Shown one piece after another: positions 11,041-22,500 of a stretch of DNA of 64,000 bases (within the stretch, counting starts at the first letter, position 1; each line of letters opens with the position of its first letter). Under the pieces are notes generated by a model that had not been told where the DNA came from, did not search any database, and was given only the letters and a program-made list of their open reading frames with translations. The stretch covers positions 18,387,501 to 18,451,500 of the forward strand of contig CM065384.1 of the NCBI GenBank assembly GCA_033060915.1. The letters are read 5' to 3'. The position numbers and the translations under genes were made by a program. The DNA is from Euryodendron excelsum (Eukaryota; Streptophyta; Magnoliopsida; Ericales; Pentaphylacaceae).

Positions 11041-11150
11041 GGTGGGAAAAAGGGTAAAGCTGCCCAGATTTGGACACTGGCGCCACTAGCAGTGGCGCCT
11101 TTTGCAAAGTTGGCTTAGTGGTGTCAGGCTTGGGATTAACACCATAAAAT
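11041..11150 (+). promoter_or_regulatory. Putative promoter of the antisense gene in copy 1
   Basis: A palindrome with arms TGGCGCCACT (11078-11087) and AGTGGCGCC (11091-11099) and a 3-base spacer is the same box that precedes the TATA box in the LTRs. A TATA-like CCATAAAAT follows at 11142-11150. It points rightward, away from the LTR and against the element's own direction, towards the gene remnant at 12.2-14.06 kb. That it is a promoter is inferred from the shared box and layout. Confidence 0.5.
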
Positions 11151-11330
11151 TTTCTGGTTCGAACAGTTGCGGCAATTTAGAGAGTTTTCACAAATTCGAT
11201 AGACATTGCGTGGAAGCTGACTTGGACATTGAAGGAGCACTTCTTGGAGACCACGGGTGATTGCCAGAAGGAGACCACGTTGCTGGAAAAGTCGCCGAAA
11301 GAGAAGATTTCGCCGAAGAACTTCCAAAAA

Positions 11331-12218
11331 GTGAGTTTTCAAATTTTTGTTGATTTTGTTGTGTAGAATTTTGTTTGAATCATGTGAATAGTAGAAATTG
11401 ATGTTTTGATATGTTTTGAACATGATGGTGAAGTTATTTTTGCATTTTGGTACTTGTATGATTGAATTTGAGGGATTATATGTGAGTTTGTGAAGGGGCA
11501 TTTCTGCAGGAATAGGGAATTTGTTCCTACAGACTTGGGCATTGAGTTTTCTGGCTAGATTATTGTGCAATGTGCCTTAGAAAAATGTGTTTATCAACCG
11601 TATGAAGTTTCGTGATTTTTTTGAAAACTTGGTGAATTTTTAATTTTTTGAAAAATAGGAAAATATTTAGAAAATTTAGGAAAATGAGAAAACTCAAAAA
11701 ATTGATGAAATTCCGTAGAGTTTAAAATTTGAAAAATGTAGGAATATTTTTGAAAAACATTTGAACTGATTTTGAAGAATTTTAAGGCATTTTTGAAAAC
11801 CATTGATTTATTGAAAAAATAAAACATGTGTTTTGAAAATTTTAAAAAATTGAAAAGTGTGCACGGGTGCTGATGTTATGTGATTGTAACGTTGTGAAGT
11901 ACACAATTTGTGTTTTGTGTTGATATCATGGGTATTGTAGGGGCCAGTTTTAAAAGGGACTCTGCCGAAATTTTTAAAAATTAGGAAAAGAGTTAGAAAA
12001 AGTTCTTAGAAATAAAATCTTTTTCAAGGAAAAAGACAGAAAACCCTTGAGATTGGATTTGAAATTAGAAAATCAAGATGTGTGAAAATTTCGTTTTTGA
12101 CTTATCATTTGAAATCTTTTTATTTATTTTTTGTGATAGTTGTTTATTTTATTTTGCTTTATTATGTCCACTGTCTGCTCGATATATTAACACTTCTCAC
12201 CTTGGCTTACTTTTTCAG
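11331..12218 (+). other. Predicted first intron of the antisense gene
   Basis: The donor GTGAGT at 11331 is a consensus plant 5' splice site. The acceptor 'ttactttttcag' ends at 12218. The 888 bases between are AT-rich with T-runs, as in plant introns. The preceding stretch from about 11170 contains no ATG on the plus strand, so exon 1 would be untranslated. This is a prediction from splice signals only. Confidence 0.5.
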
Positions 12219-14059
12219 GATAGTAGATGTAGGTCGGTTCTGAGAGGAGGTGCCGCTCGGGGAAGGCGGCTCGGATAAATTCCACTGGCGATTCCAGTTG
12301 ATCTAGAGGTAGTCGACGATCTACAGGACGATCTTCTTCCAGTCAGAGTGGGCAAGGGAGTAGGCCACCTGTCGACCCTTTTCCTCCAGTTGAGCAGGCT
12401 TTCCGTAGAGGAGATTGGCACAGAGGAGGAGGTACCAGACCTTGGGGATTAGGTGACTGGTTATGGGAGAGCTTCCTCTAGGCACAGGTAGACGGATGCT
12501 GACTTGGGAGATTTGCAGATACCGAATGTCCCACCACTCGGGGATCTTGCTTACCACCCCAGCGTGTACTCTAGACAGCATTTGCCCCCTCTGAGGGTTC
12601 ATACAGCATTTAGAGGGGCTATTCATCAGGTTTTTGTGACCCTGCAGCGGGCAGCCCCATCATACCGAGCCTTCTTGGCGGAGATCGGATTCAGTGCCTT
12701 ATGGGATTATAAGCTAACCGCCTGAACCGACATTTGGTACTGACACTTGTTAAGAGGTGGTTCGGGGAGGCCAGGACCTTTCACTATGTTGGTTTTGAGT
12801 TAAGCCCCACTCCCTTGGATTGAGCGATCATCACAGGGCTTTCCTTTGTCGGCGGCGGATCACCCTGCATTCAGTTAGTAGGGACGAGGCCTGTTTGCTG
12901 TTGGAGTTGCCTCCTCTTGAGCGTTCTGCCTTCCCAGTCTCGTGGATCAGTCAGGATGACCGTACTTTTGCTACTGAGCCATCGCCTGCCAAGTGGGATA
13001 TTATGAGATGGTGGCTTGTTCTGTACATCATTTTTAGCTGCTTTTGCAACAACAATAAGTCGCTCATGCCATGTCGGTTGGTGAGTATAGTAGCCGATCT
13101 TGGAGTCTTATCTGAGCTGGACTGGGGGTCCTGTTCCTTTGGCTGCTTTCTTCGATCGATGCGGGTTCAGACTTCTTCCCGTTGGGGCAGCATGACTAGT
13201 TTCTGGCCTTTCCTCGTCTGGTGGAGCTACGAGTACCTTTTTGTTCATCACCCTATAGTTGTTGAGGATGACCTCTATCCTCGTGCTTTGAGGTGGGCTC
13301 GTGACCGAGTAGCCCAGTGATCGGAGATTACTGATTTTGTGACGCTCCGAGCTAACCTGGAGCTAATTGAGGCGAGGGATGTGACCTGGCGGCCCTTTGT
13401 TGGATCAGTTCATTACGAGACAGTCCAGTATTTGGTCCCGTTGTCCCTGTCGAGAGCAGCTTTTCTCAGTGATGACATTTGGGAGTCCTACCTTGGAGAG
13501 CGACACTGGCGGCAGTTTCATGAGGAGTTCCGATTAGCAGGAGCTCTGCCAGAGTATATGTTTGGAGCCTTAGTGGCGGGATTGCCTATCCCCTATCAGG
13601 AGCATCAACCGGGTGCTGAGTTCTTACTTCCCCCAGATACAGACTACGCCGCACACTTTGGGGCTCATTCGGTTGGTGCCTTCACCCGGTTTGAGGTAGT
13701 GATTGGCGGGTGCGCTATGGGCTAGGAGGTGGTTGACTTGTGGCGCCGAGCCGGAAGATATGTGCCCTATGCTGAGTTTACTGCTGTGAGAGACCAGAGG
13801 GATCAGTACCAGATGGAGCGAGATCAATACCAGGCCAAGGTAACTTCCTTGACGGCGCGGTTATCTCAGCTGGGTGGTGGGGGGGTATGTTATTCTTTCT
13901 TTGCTTCTTTTTGCTCTGCTGCTATTTAGTTCTTTTTGTATGCAGCTGATTTCGGTTCTATCTTCCCTGCAGGATGGCGGTGCGTCGCGTAGTTATCCAC
14001 CTCCTCCGATGCCGAGTTTCAGGGATTTTGATCTAGATGATATCGCCTTTGACCTGTGA
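12219..14059 (+). pseudogene. Antisense extra gene of the Ogre-like element, plant mobile domain-like, degenerate
   Basis: This remnant lies between the gag end and the 3' LTR, on the strand opposite to gag. Pieces in different frames read as one protein: a G/R/S-rich start with 'GDWLWESFL' (about 12371-12480), a segment with 'LVKRWFGEARTFHYVGFEL' and 'AIITGLSF' (12746-12850), then 'RRITLHSVSRDEA' in the next frame, and a long tail with 'DDIWESYLGERHWRQFHEEF' (13339-13884). The 'L(V/I)(K/E)RW...THTFH...' and '(T)GL' pattern is typical of the plant mobile domain, a family linked to DNA transposons. At least two frameshifts (about 12725 and 12850) and several stops (for example the TGA near 12822, TAG at 13723) show that it is dead. 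Extra ORFs in sense or antisense are known in Tat-lineage elements. Confidence 0.6.
13885..13972 (+). other. Predicted last intron of the antisense gene (88 bp)
   Basis: The donor GTATGT at 13885 and the acceptor 'cttccctgcag' ending at 13972 enclose a T-rich 88-base segment. Splicing at phase 0 joins a coil-like stretch ending in 'RLSQLGG' to a short last exon (13973-14059) coding for a P-rich, D-rich tail that stops at TGA 14057. Without splicing the frame runs into stops, so the intron explains the structure well. Confidence 0.6.
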
Positions 14060-16021
14060 TGTATGCCCCTTGTGAAGACTCTGATATTCTTTTGCCCCTT
14101 ATCCCTGAGATGTATTTATGTTAGACAGTTTTATTTTGTAAGCTATGTACAAGGATGGATTTTTATGGTATTTAGAAGCATGGATAGACAAATACATTTA
14201 TGATCTTTTTAGCTAGGTATATGATCAGTTGTATGTGATGGATGATGATGTTATGTATCTATCATATGAGTTGACGTTGATGACTTCTGTTTTCACCTGG
14301 AGTTATGTCCTATGCAAAGCTCATGCGATTTATATATATATATTTTATGCACATATTAGAAATGCATTAACTAATAGAATGACAAGGTATGCTGTCGAAC
14401 TTGTAGTCTTTGGAATGGTAACTCCTTCCTTTTCGGGGGTCTGGCCTCTCCTCTGACTCAACCCTACCTTGGTTGGATAATAGCACTTCGCACCTTTCTC
14501 AACCTCTTGATTGCCTCTGAGTCCTTGTTTCAGGGTTAGTGTATATGGTTATTAGGCTGAAACTCTCGACTCTTGGGGTTTTAGCGACCACTTGCCTGAC
14601 CTTTGGCAGAGCGATAAGTGGCCAATCCTTTCAATCTAAAGAGACTTTGTTTAGGACCGTAATGTTGGCTAGGTTATGGGGTTTCAGAAACAACGGGATA
14701 TGCAGGCTCAAATTTGATGTTGTTTTTGGTAGGGTTTAGATTCATACCATTCTTGACTACTTTTTAGTAGGATTAGTGTCCTTCTTTAGCTTTGGCAACG
14801 TTTCTAGCTCATTTAGATCAAGCAATTTGCTTTCAATCAGAGTGGACTTTAGTGGGGTTGTAATGTAGGCCATGGTTTTGAGGTTTTGCAAGAAAGGGTA
14901 AAGGCTCGAACTTATTGTTTTTACTGGGTTTCCTTGTAACCTAGGATCACCTTTAAATTTTCTCGCTTTTTATATGACTTCTCAGGGTGACAATGACCTT
15001 GTTCCTTCACCCTTTCCATATGCCTTTTGAGATAAACATGACTTTGTTTTCTTTTGATCCTCTTATTATGCTTTTGACGATGACTCAATCATGATTTTCT
15101 TTAGGCCTTTCCTTAAAGGATTTTTTCTTTTTTTTGCCTGGCCTCTTGCCCCTTGGCGACTCCTTTGCTTTATTTGTCCTTTCTTTTTTTTTATGGAACG
15201 ACTAATTCTTCGACCCTTTTTCTTTAGACCTTTTCCTTGGCGATTCAATCTACGCAATGTGGGCAGTGATGCCTAGGTTGGGGTTTTCTCGGGAAAAAGA
15301 TAGATGGCTCAACAGGTTTGGCAAGGGGTTGCTTTTGACTGTATAGGAAATGAAATGATGGCCTCTCTTCACTTTGAATTAGATTGCTTGATCCATAGAG
15401 CTTTCGACACTATCCTAGTATGATAGAGGTGGACACCACTCCTAGAGTTCTCAACTGTTGTTTGCCCCAGTGTGGGGAGGACAGTTTTGGATTGGGGTTG
15501 ACAAAGAAAACCTTGTTTGTTGCGAGGTTCTAGGGGTTAAACAAAGGGAATATGAGCGTATTTGTTTATTTATTTAGTTATTTATTCTTTTATTTACATG
15601 TGGGGAAGTGAAAGATGGCTCTTCTTTATTTTGCTAAACTGGCCACACATCACTTAGCTTCAGAGTCTTACAAGTGCTGCCTTTGGGTAGTATCCTCACT
15701 CATCCTTATCCTCTCTCTCTCTGGAAAGTTGGTCATTTGGTGAGTGGTTATCTCATGCTATCATCCCTTCAAATTGGAACATTCCATAAGATGCACTATG
15801 CCCCTTGTATAGAAAGTAGCCACCATTCCCAAGAGAAGATAAGACAACCGTGATGGAATAAAAGACTATTATTTGATTATTACTATCATTTCTTATGGAA
15901 AGCATAGAGTTTTTAAGTAGTGAGAAAATGTAAACATTAATTTAAAGATAGGAAGTGAAAGGGGTAGAAAGAAAGTGGGTGAAAACACCCCTCTCTTGTA
16001 TGCTTTTGAAAGGAACCCGTT
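14060..16021 (-). other. 3' untranslated/hypervariable region of copy 1, no pol
   Basis: I find no reverse transcriptase, RNase H or integrase motif in any frame across these 2 kb. Two diverged copies of a unit of about 220 bp are visible, marked by '(g)acttt.tttaggaccgtaatgt' and 'aggctcaaa' near 14641-14712 and 14845-14912. A similar pair occurs in copy 2 at about 24965-25035 and 25190-25262. In Ogre/Tat elements the region before the 3' LTR is known to carry variable tandem repeats. Long T-runs at 15116-15195 are low complexity. Confidence 0.55.
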
Positions 16022-18024
16022 TTAGTATGGCTTTGGGACAATTCCCACATCTTCGATGCTCCATTCGCGACCCGGATCCTCAGCCAAGGCGAGACAGGCA
16101 AAGGATTCTCCTAGAGCTCTGAAGATGTTGATGCTGCTGGTGCGGTTGTCAGCCTCCTTCTTGTTCTTTGTAGTGGGTTCTTCTGTGAACAGGGTGACTA
16201 ATTCGCCCCTTCCAACTCGAAAGGTTTTGTCTGTGCTCTTGGCTTCTCTATCCCCCAGCTCGTTTCTTCATAGTCGTACTCATTTGTGGGCCAAGGGTTC
16301 TCTAGTAAGTGACGTTCAGCTGCGGCATATTTTGGATGCAGAAACTCAGCACCCCATCCATCAACAACCATGTTCTCAGAGATCTCATCTGCCAAGAACA
16401 TTGACTCCTCAATGGGCCAGTCAGAAGCATCAGGCACCTCATCAGGGTTATGGAGATAAATTGGGCATAATAGGAGGTCTTTCTCCCAGTCATCTTCTTC
16501 CTCGGTCTCCCATTCGTCCTCATAATCTTCGGCCTCGGGCTCATCAAACTCTCCCTCGCCTTCCATTTCTACTAGTCTCATATTGATGGTGTGATCTGGC
16601 AGAGGATTGGTGGTTACATTGGGAGTAGGAGCAGGTTTTACCGGCTGCAGATCAATGGTTTTATTATCGATCAAGTCTTGGATTTTGTGCTTAAGAGCAA
16701 AGCAGCTTTCGGTGTCATGCCCATGGCCACCTGAATGGTATTCACATGTAAGAGTGGCATTAAAGGTCGGGGGCAGAGGGCTTGGCAATGGGTGAGTAGG
16801 TACGGGCTTCAAGATGTTGTTCTTTAGAAAGCTATGGTAAGCCTCGATTTAGGTGCAGGCTAAGGCGTCGAAGGTACGGATGCGTCGAGCAGGTCTATTA
16901 AAGTTGGGTCGTGCCCCAGCGGGACTATAGTTAGGGGTAGGAACCGGCATGGTCAAGGTGGGTAAGGGCAGAACTGGGGGTGATTGTAGCAGGGGTCAGT
17001 ATTGAGGTGGTTGGCTAGGCAGAATAGCGGACACTTCACTTTCTTTCCTGATCGTGCCCCTTGTAGTGGCTACCTTTTTGGCTATGTTGGCGGTATTTTC
17101 TCCAGTCTTGGCATAGGGATCTGTACTTCTTCCTGTCTTGAGGTCATTTTCTATCATCTCTCCCTGCATGATGAGCTCGGAGAAGCTTTTTCCCACACTT
17201 GTGCAGAGCTTCTCGTAGAATATACCTTGAAAAGTATGTATAAATAGTTGTATATACTCCTCCTCCAGCGGAGGATTAACTTGTGCAGCGGCCTCTCTCC
17301 ATCTTAGGGCGTATGCTTTAAAGCTCTCCTTCTCACCCTTGCTCATCGTCATCAAGGACCATCGATTAGAAGTGAGGTCGATGTTGTAACGGTATTGGGC
17401 TTTGAACGCATTGACCAGCTCCATCCAGGTTGTGGTCTTCCTTAAGTCCAGACGAGCAAACATTGTAGAGCAGACCCTGTGAGACTGTGTTGGAATATCT
17501 GCATAAGGAGCTTCAGATCGTTGCCATGTCCACTTAGCGCTCTAGCATATAGACGAAGATGAGCAACGGGGTTTATCGGTACCATCGTACTTCTGGAAGT
17601 CGGGCATTTTAAACCGAGCAGGTCTCGGGTGGTCAGGGAAGAAACAGAGCTCATCATAGGAAATGAACCTGTAAGTATCGTGGCCATGGAGACTTCGCAA
17701 TGAATTTTCCAACCCTTGGATTTTCAAACTGAGAGGGACTAGAAGGGCCTTCTTTATGGTAGGTGAAAGCAATATGGTCTCTTCTTCTTCAGTGTTGACC
17801 CCTTTGGCATCTTCCTTAGTCCTCCCAGCATTGTCAGACTGAAGCATAATCCTTAGATTAGTAGGCTCCGGGTCCTTGGATGAAGTCATAGATGATGACG
17901 GGATCATAGTAACATCCTTCATGACCATAGTTTGAATGAGTTTGAGCATCTCATCCATCTTACTCCTCATTTCATTGACTTCCTCTCGAGAGACTTGAGA
18001 GGATTCTTTAGGGTTAGCAGCCAT
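16022..18024 (-). pseudogene. gag: Ogre/Tat-type gag, broken
   Basis: Gag forms the particle that packages element RNA. The start ATG is at 18024 and the first 150 codons contain a coiled-coil-like region. The capsid core begins with 'RFKMPDFQKYDGT' and includes 'LMQIFQHSLTGSAL' and 'SFKAYALRWREAAAQVNPPL'. A zinc knuckle follows near 16745: CEYHSGGHGHDTESC, i.e. CX2HX5HX4C, the C-H-H-C variant usual for this lineage. After it come an acidic stretch (about 16500-16610) and a final 'GIVPKPY' shared with copy 2. Two compensating frameshifts lie near 17580 and 17460 and one near 16210. In-frame stops occur at about 16996 and 16847. The original protein was about 660 residues. There is no protease or pol downstream. 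Confidence 0.8.
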
Positions 18025-19572
18025 CAGTGATGCTCTTTGCCGGGTGATAATGGGATCCCTAGGTGGATGTTGCCATTTCTTAGGGGCAATGTTGACTCAG
18101 TGCAAGGTGACTTCTGTAAATAGAAATAAAAAAGGAAAAAAGAAAAAGATAAAAACACAAGTCACAAGTCATTTTGTGGTTTTTGGAGAGCTTTAGGCAA
18201 TGCATGTCCTAGGGTGCCCCTTTTTAGGAGGGAAACTAACATGGTGAATTGGCTCACTTTTGGAGATAAGAGATTTGCCCCTGTAGGCAGACACCTTACC
18301 GTCAAGTAGGAACCTTCAGTCATCCATGCATTCATTCATAAAAGTAAAAACAATACATTGAATTTTAAGTTTAAGATACAAAAGGACTAAAATACATTTT
18401 AATAGGGGGAGGGTGAATATTTTCCTTTGGACTTCCACCTATCTACTTTTACAAAGGAAAACCCTAAACTACTCTTGAGTCTTCGAATTCGCCTTCCTTG
18501 GATTTGATGTCGAGGAGGTCGCTAAGAGACCTTGCCGATTGGTTGCCCCTTGTCTTCTTGGCAATCCTATCTCCGTGAGCATAAAGGGATTAGGGCCCCT
18601 TCTTATGGAATGAATTGAGATGCATGCAATGAGTCCTTAGGGTTATGCAGGAACCCTTAGGGTTTGGGTAGGCTTAATGCAAGGGAGAGTGACCATGGTG
18701 CCACTCTCAATGGGTTGATCATATGCATGAGAATGTAGTGACTTGAGTTACTTGGAACTCTTGTCTTGACATGAAATATTGAATGCATGAACCTGGATAT
18801 GCAAAGAGTATAAGGAGAGAGAATTCAATAGCAAGGTAAACGTGCATGCATGAGCAGTTAGACAGGCATTATAACAGTATAAATATAGACATTATAACAA
18901 CAGGAATAAGCAGGTATAAATGAAAGTAAGAGTAGTCGCCCTTTCCTCTATGGTTTTGAAAATAGTGCTCGTGGCTTAAATCCGACAAAGGTTCGGCTAT
19001 GCATGGTATCTACATGAGCATGAGGTTGAGGGTTGACTAATGCATCCTAAAAAGGCTCGGTCCCCAGATCTTCAAACCTAGGCCCACTCCCCAAGGTGGT
19101 GCCATGATCGGTTGGTGATCCGAGCAGGGGAACCATCAAGAGGCTGTAGGCGAAGAAACTGAAACACCATCTTGCCCACAACCAATATACCGTTCCCCCT
19201 TTCTAACTAGAAAGGACATATCAGGGTAAAATTCAAGTATGCAAAATGCAGGTGCACATGCAGTGTGTGTGTGATTTTTAAAAGTGGAGGAAAGAGCCCA
19301 ACAACTCCTATTCATCCTGTTCATCACATTCATGCATAACAGTTAATACAATTTAAACAAAATGTGTACCTACAAAACAAAGATGCAAGTGTTAGCACGA
19401 GGATGACAAACATAATACAAGATAATATGAATAAATGCATGTTTTTTTTTTTTGAAAACAATTTTGAAAATTTGTTTTTGACAATTTAAAGTGAATGGGA
19501 TTGAACCAAGTTAATTGAAGACCCTACATGGGTGAAGGGTAAAGAGACATGACTACAGCCTAACCCACTAAG
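18025..19572 (-). other. Leader between primer site and gag of copy 1
   Basis: This is 1.5 kb of untranslated sequence between the primer-binding site and the gag start. The segment is homologous to 47640-48583 in copy 2 and, next to gag, to 27690-27994. No frame is conserved between the copies, so I do not call an upstream ORF, although some Ogre elements have one here. Confidence 0.7.
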
Positions 19573-19592
19573 TGTCCCCAGCGGAGTCGCCA
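19573..19592 (-). promoter_or_regulatory. Primer-binding site, tRNA-Arg
   Basis: On the minus strand TGGCGACTCCGCTGGGGA starts two bases after the LTR end. It is complementary to the 3' end of plant tRNA-Arg(ACG), which ends ...TCCCCAGCGGAGTCG plus CCA. Use of tRNA-Arg for minus-strand priming is characteristic of Ogre-type elements. The site is intact here. Confidence 0.9.
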
Positions 19593-19594
19593 GT

Positions 19595-22500
19595 TGTCGC
19601 GCTCAGATTTTTTGCACTCGAGGAATACACACACAAGCGGGAAAAATGTTGTACTCTCTCATTAGAACTCACCCTCCTAGAAGAATGAGTGCGACTAGGT
19701 TTGAATTGAAAATAGATTTGAATAAAGGGCTTTTGGAAAAAGTTTGGAGTTGCCACCTAACTTGATTAAGGTGATTTAGGTCACTTAAAAACTAAGCATA
19801 ATCCGAAAACTACACTTAGGGATTTGGAAAACGATTTTGAAAATATCGCCTCAAGAGAGGGTTTGTAAGAAAACAGGTTGTTTGGCAACCTTTGGAAAAC
19901 ATTTAAGCCCTTTTTGAAAAATAATACCGCTTTGGTCTTTGAAAACAATGATCCTAGGTTCGGAGGTTGGTTACGTGTAGGGAAGACACACTAAGCCATC
20001 ATCCTACCCCGCCCTTTCGGTACCTACATGTCAATCTACCCTAGATTCACCTATGATATTCTTCAACTAACCAATGTCCAATCCTATTCACTTTGATAAA
20101 ACAATATTTGAAAAGAAACTAACATAATGCATGATATGCAAGTGCAATAGAAGAGAGTTAGGAAATAGATTTGAAAAGAGATTTGAAAAGAAGAATTTGA
20201 TTTGATTTTAGAAGAGATTTGAAAAGATAAAATTGGAATTGGAAAGCTTTAGAAATTGAAAATAGAGATTTGAAAATAGATTTTTGAAATTGGAAACTTG
20301 AAATAGATATGGAATTGGAGATTGAAGAAAATTGTAGAATTGGAGATTTAGAAAGATTTTGTGGAAATAGAAACTTGAAAAATGTTATAGAACTTGAAAT
20401 TTGAAAAATGTGGAGACCGCACCCATGAGGGTTGCCTACGTATCCTTTTGGAGGAATTAGGTCAGTCGTAATTTGGACAAGAGTCTGATTGAAAAGAGAT
20501 TGATTTGGAAGAAAGAGATTGAATTGGAAATTGGATTAGAAGATTGAGAAATTGAACTTTGATTGGAAGATTTGAGAAGACTTGACTTTGGAAAACTTGG
20601 TTTTAGGAAACCTAAACTTAGGAAAGAGAGAATTTGGAAAGGACTTGAGATTTAGAAAGATTTGACTCGAACGTTGGACTTGAATGATTTAGAAAAGGAT
20701 TGGATTTAGGAAATGTTCGAATTAGGAAAGTGTCATTTTTGAAAAGTTTTGGTTTAGGAAAGCTTTCGGTTTAGGAAAGTTTTATTTTTGGAAAGTTCTA
20801 CTTTAGGAAAGTTTTCGAAATAGGAAAGTTTTGGAATTAGGAAAGTTTCAACCTAGGAAAGTTTTGAATTTGGAATGTTTTGAAATAGGGAAGTTCTGAA
20901 AGTTGGAAAGTTTAGAAAACAAGGAAGTTTTGAAAATAAGAAAGTTTTGAGTTTAGAAAGTTTTGAAATTTGAAAAGATTTGAAGTTTAGAAAGTTTAAG
21001 ATTTAGAAAGTTTTAGAGTTTTAGAAATTCTTGAGATTAGGAAAGGTTTGAATTTTAGAAAGATTTGAAAACTTAGGTTAGGAGAGTTAAGATTTAGAAA
21101 GGGACGGAATTAGGAAAGGGTGGAGTTAGGAAGGATGTAGAAATTGAGTTTTAAAATTTAGGAAAGATTTTTATGTTCAACTTTTGGAAACTTAATATTT
21201 ATGAAAGGAGAAGATTAGGAAGGAGTTGAATTAGGAAAGATTTGGATTAGGAAGTGATTGAATTTTCTTTCTAAAAGGGAAGATTTGATTTTGTTTCCAA
21301 AAACGGAGGATTGGATCTAGTTTCCTAAACAAGAAGATTGGATTTGATTTCGTAGAGGGAAGATAGGGTTTGGTTTCCTAAAGGAACGATTTGATTGGAC
21401 AAGGATTTGGAAGAGGAGGCTTTGGAAACCCTAGATTTGGAAAATTATAGTTTTGACGTAGAAAATATGTTTTGGAAACATGTATAGTTTTGATGTGAAA
21501 AGGGAGATTTTGGAGACCTAAGTTTTAAGGCAAGATTGAAAACCATGTTTTGGGAAAGAAAATTAGTGTTTCCTAACCGTGAATTCTAGGGCTTGACTTG
21601 GACTCTAACAAAAGGGATTTTGGAAAGTGTGTTTTGGAAACAAGTTTTTGGAAGAAAATCCTAGAGGAGAGTTTCTAGAAGGAAGAGTTTTGGGAAGAGA
21701 GTTTTTAGAAAGACTTTTGATGGAAGATTGTTGGAGAGAGTTTTTGAAAAGATTTTTAGGGAACGTTTTTAGAAAGTGGATTTTGGGGAAAGTATTTTAG
21801 AAAGGAGTTGAAAAATGGAGTTTTGAAAAATAGATTTTTGGAGAGAGCTTTTGAAAACAACTTTGGAAAGATGAGTATTAGGAAAGTATGTTGAAAAAAA
21901 GATTTTTAGGACGAGATTTTTGAAAAGAGAGTTTTTAGGAAGTATAAAACTGTCTCACTTTCCTAACGCAATTCTAGTCATAAGAAGGCTAGAACCACTT
22001 TAAGAAAGTGGTTTCTGAAAACAACAAAGGTTGAAAATATGGACCATGTTGGTCACTTTAAATGTAAAACTTTCCTAAAGCAATCCTAGCCATGGAAAAG
22101 CTAGAATCACCCTAGGATTGTGATTTTGAAAACAAGTTTTTGAAAAAGAAATTTTGATGCAATTTTGAAAACAAGTTTGAAAACGATTTTGAAAACGAGT
22201 TTGAAAATGATTTTTTGGACGATGCAAGATCATGATATGCACAATGCAAATTTGGGATCATGAACATACAAGGCTAAGGCTTCACCACATAATCAAGGGG
22301 CCCGAACCCAGGTGGTCTCCGGTTAGCCTAAAGGAAAGCCCCTGACACGGTGACTCTCCAATAGTCCAATCCTACATATGGACCGGGAATCCCCTTGTTT
22401 CAAGCATGCAAAGAAAGGGGGGGAAAGAGATGGGGGATTAAAATAGAGAAAATCCAAGTGGGTTATGAGAGAGAAGAGAAAGGGGGAAGTGTGAAAATTT

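Noticed and set aside
14331..14344. TATA box at a short AT repeat
   Set aside because: It is a simple dinucleotide run downstream of the antisense gene with no box array or frame after it.
15066..15276. Basic 63-codon minus frame and its plus-strand partner
   Set aside because: They come from T-rich low-complexity sequence in the 3' region and are not conserved in copy 2.
16056..16586. Plus-strand open frame of 176 codons
   Set aside because: It is the reverse of the gag C-terminal region, whose minus-strand frame has a zinc knuckle and matches copy 2.
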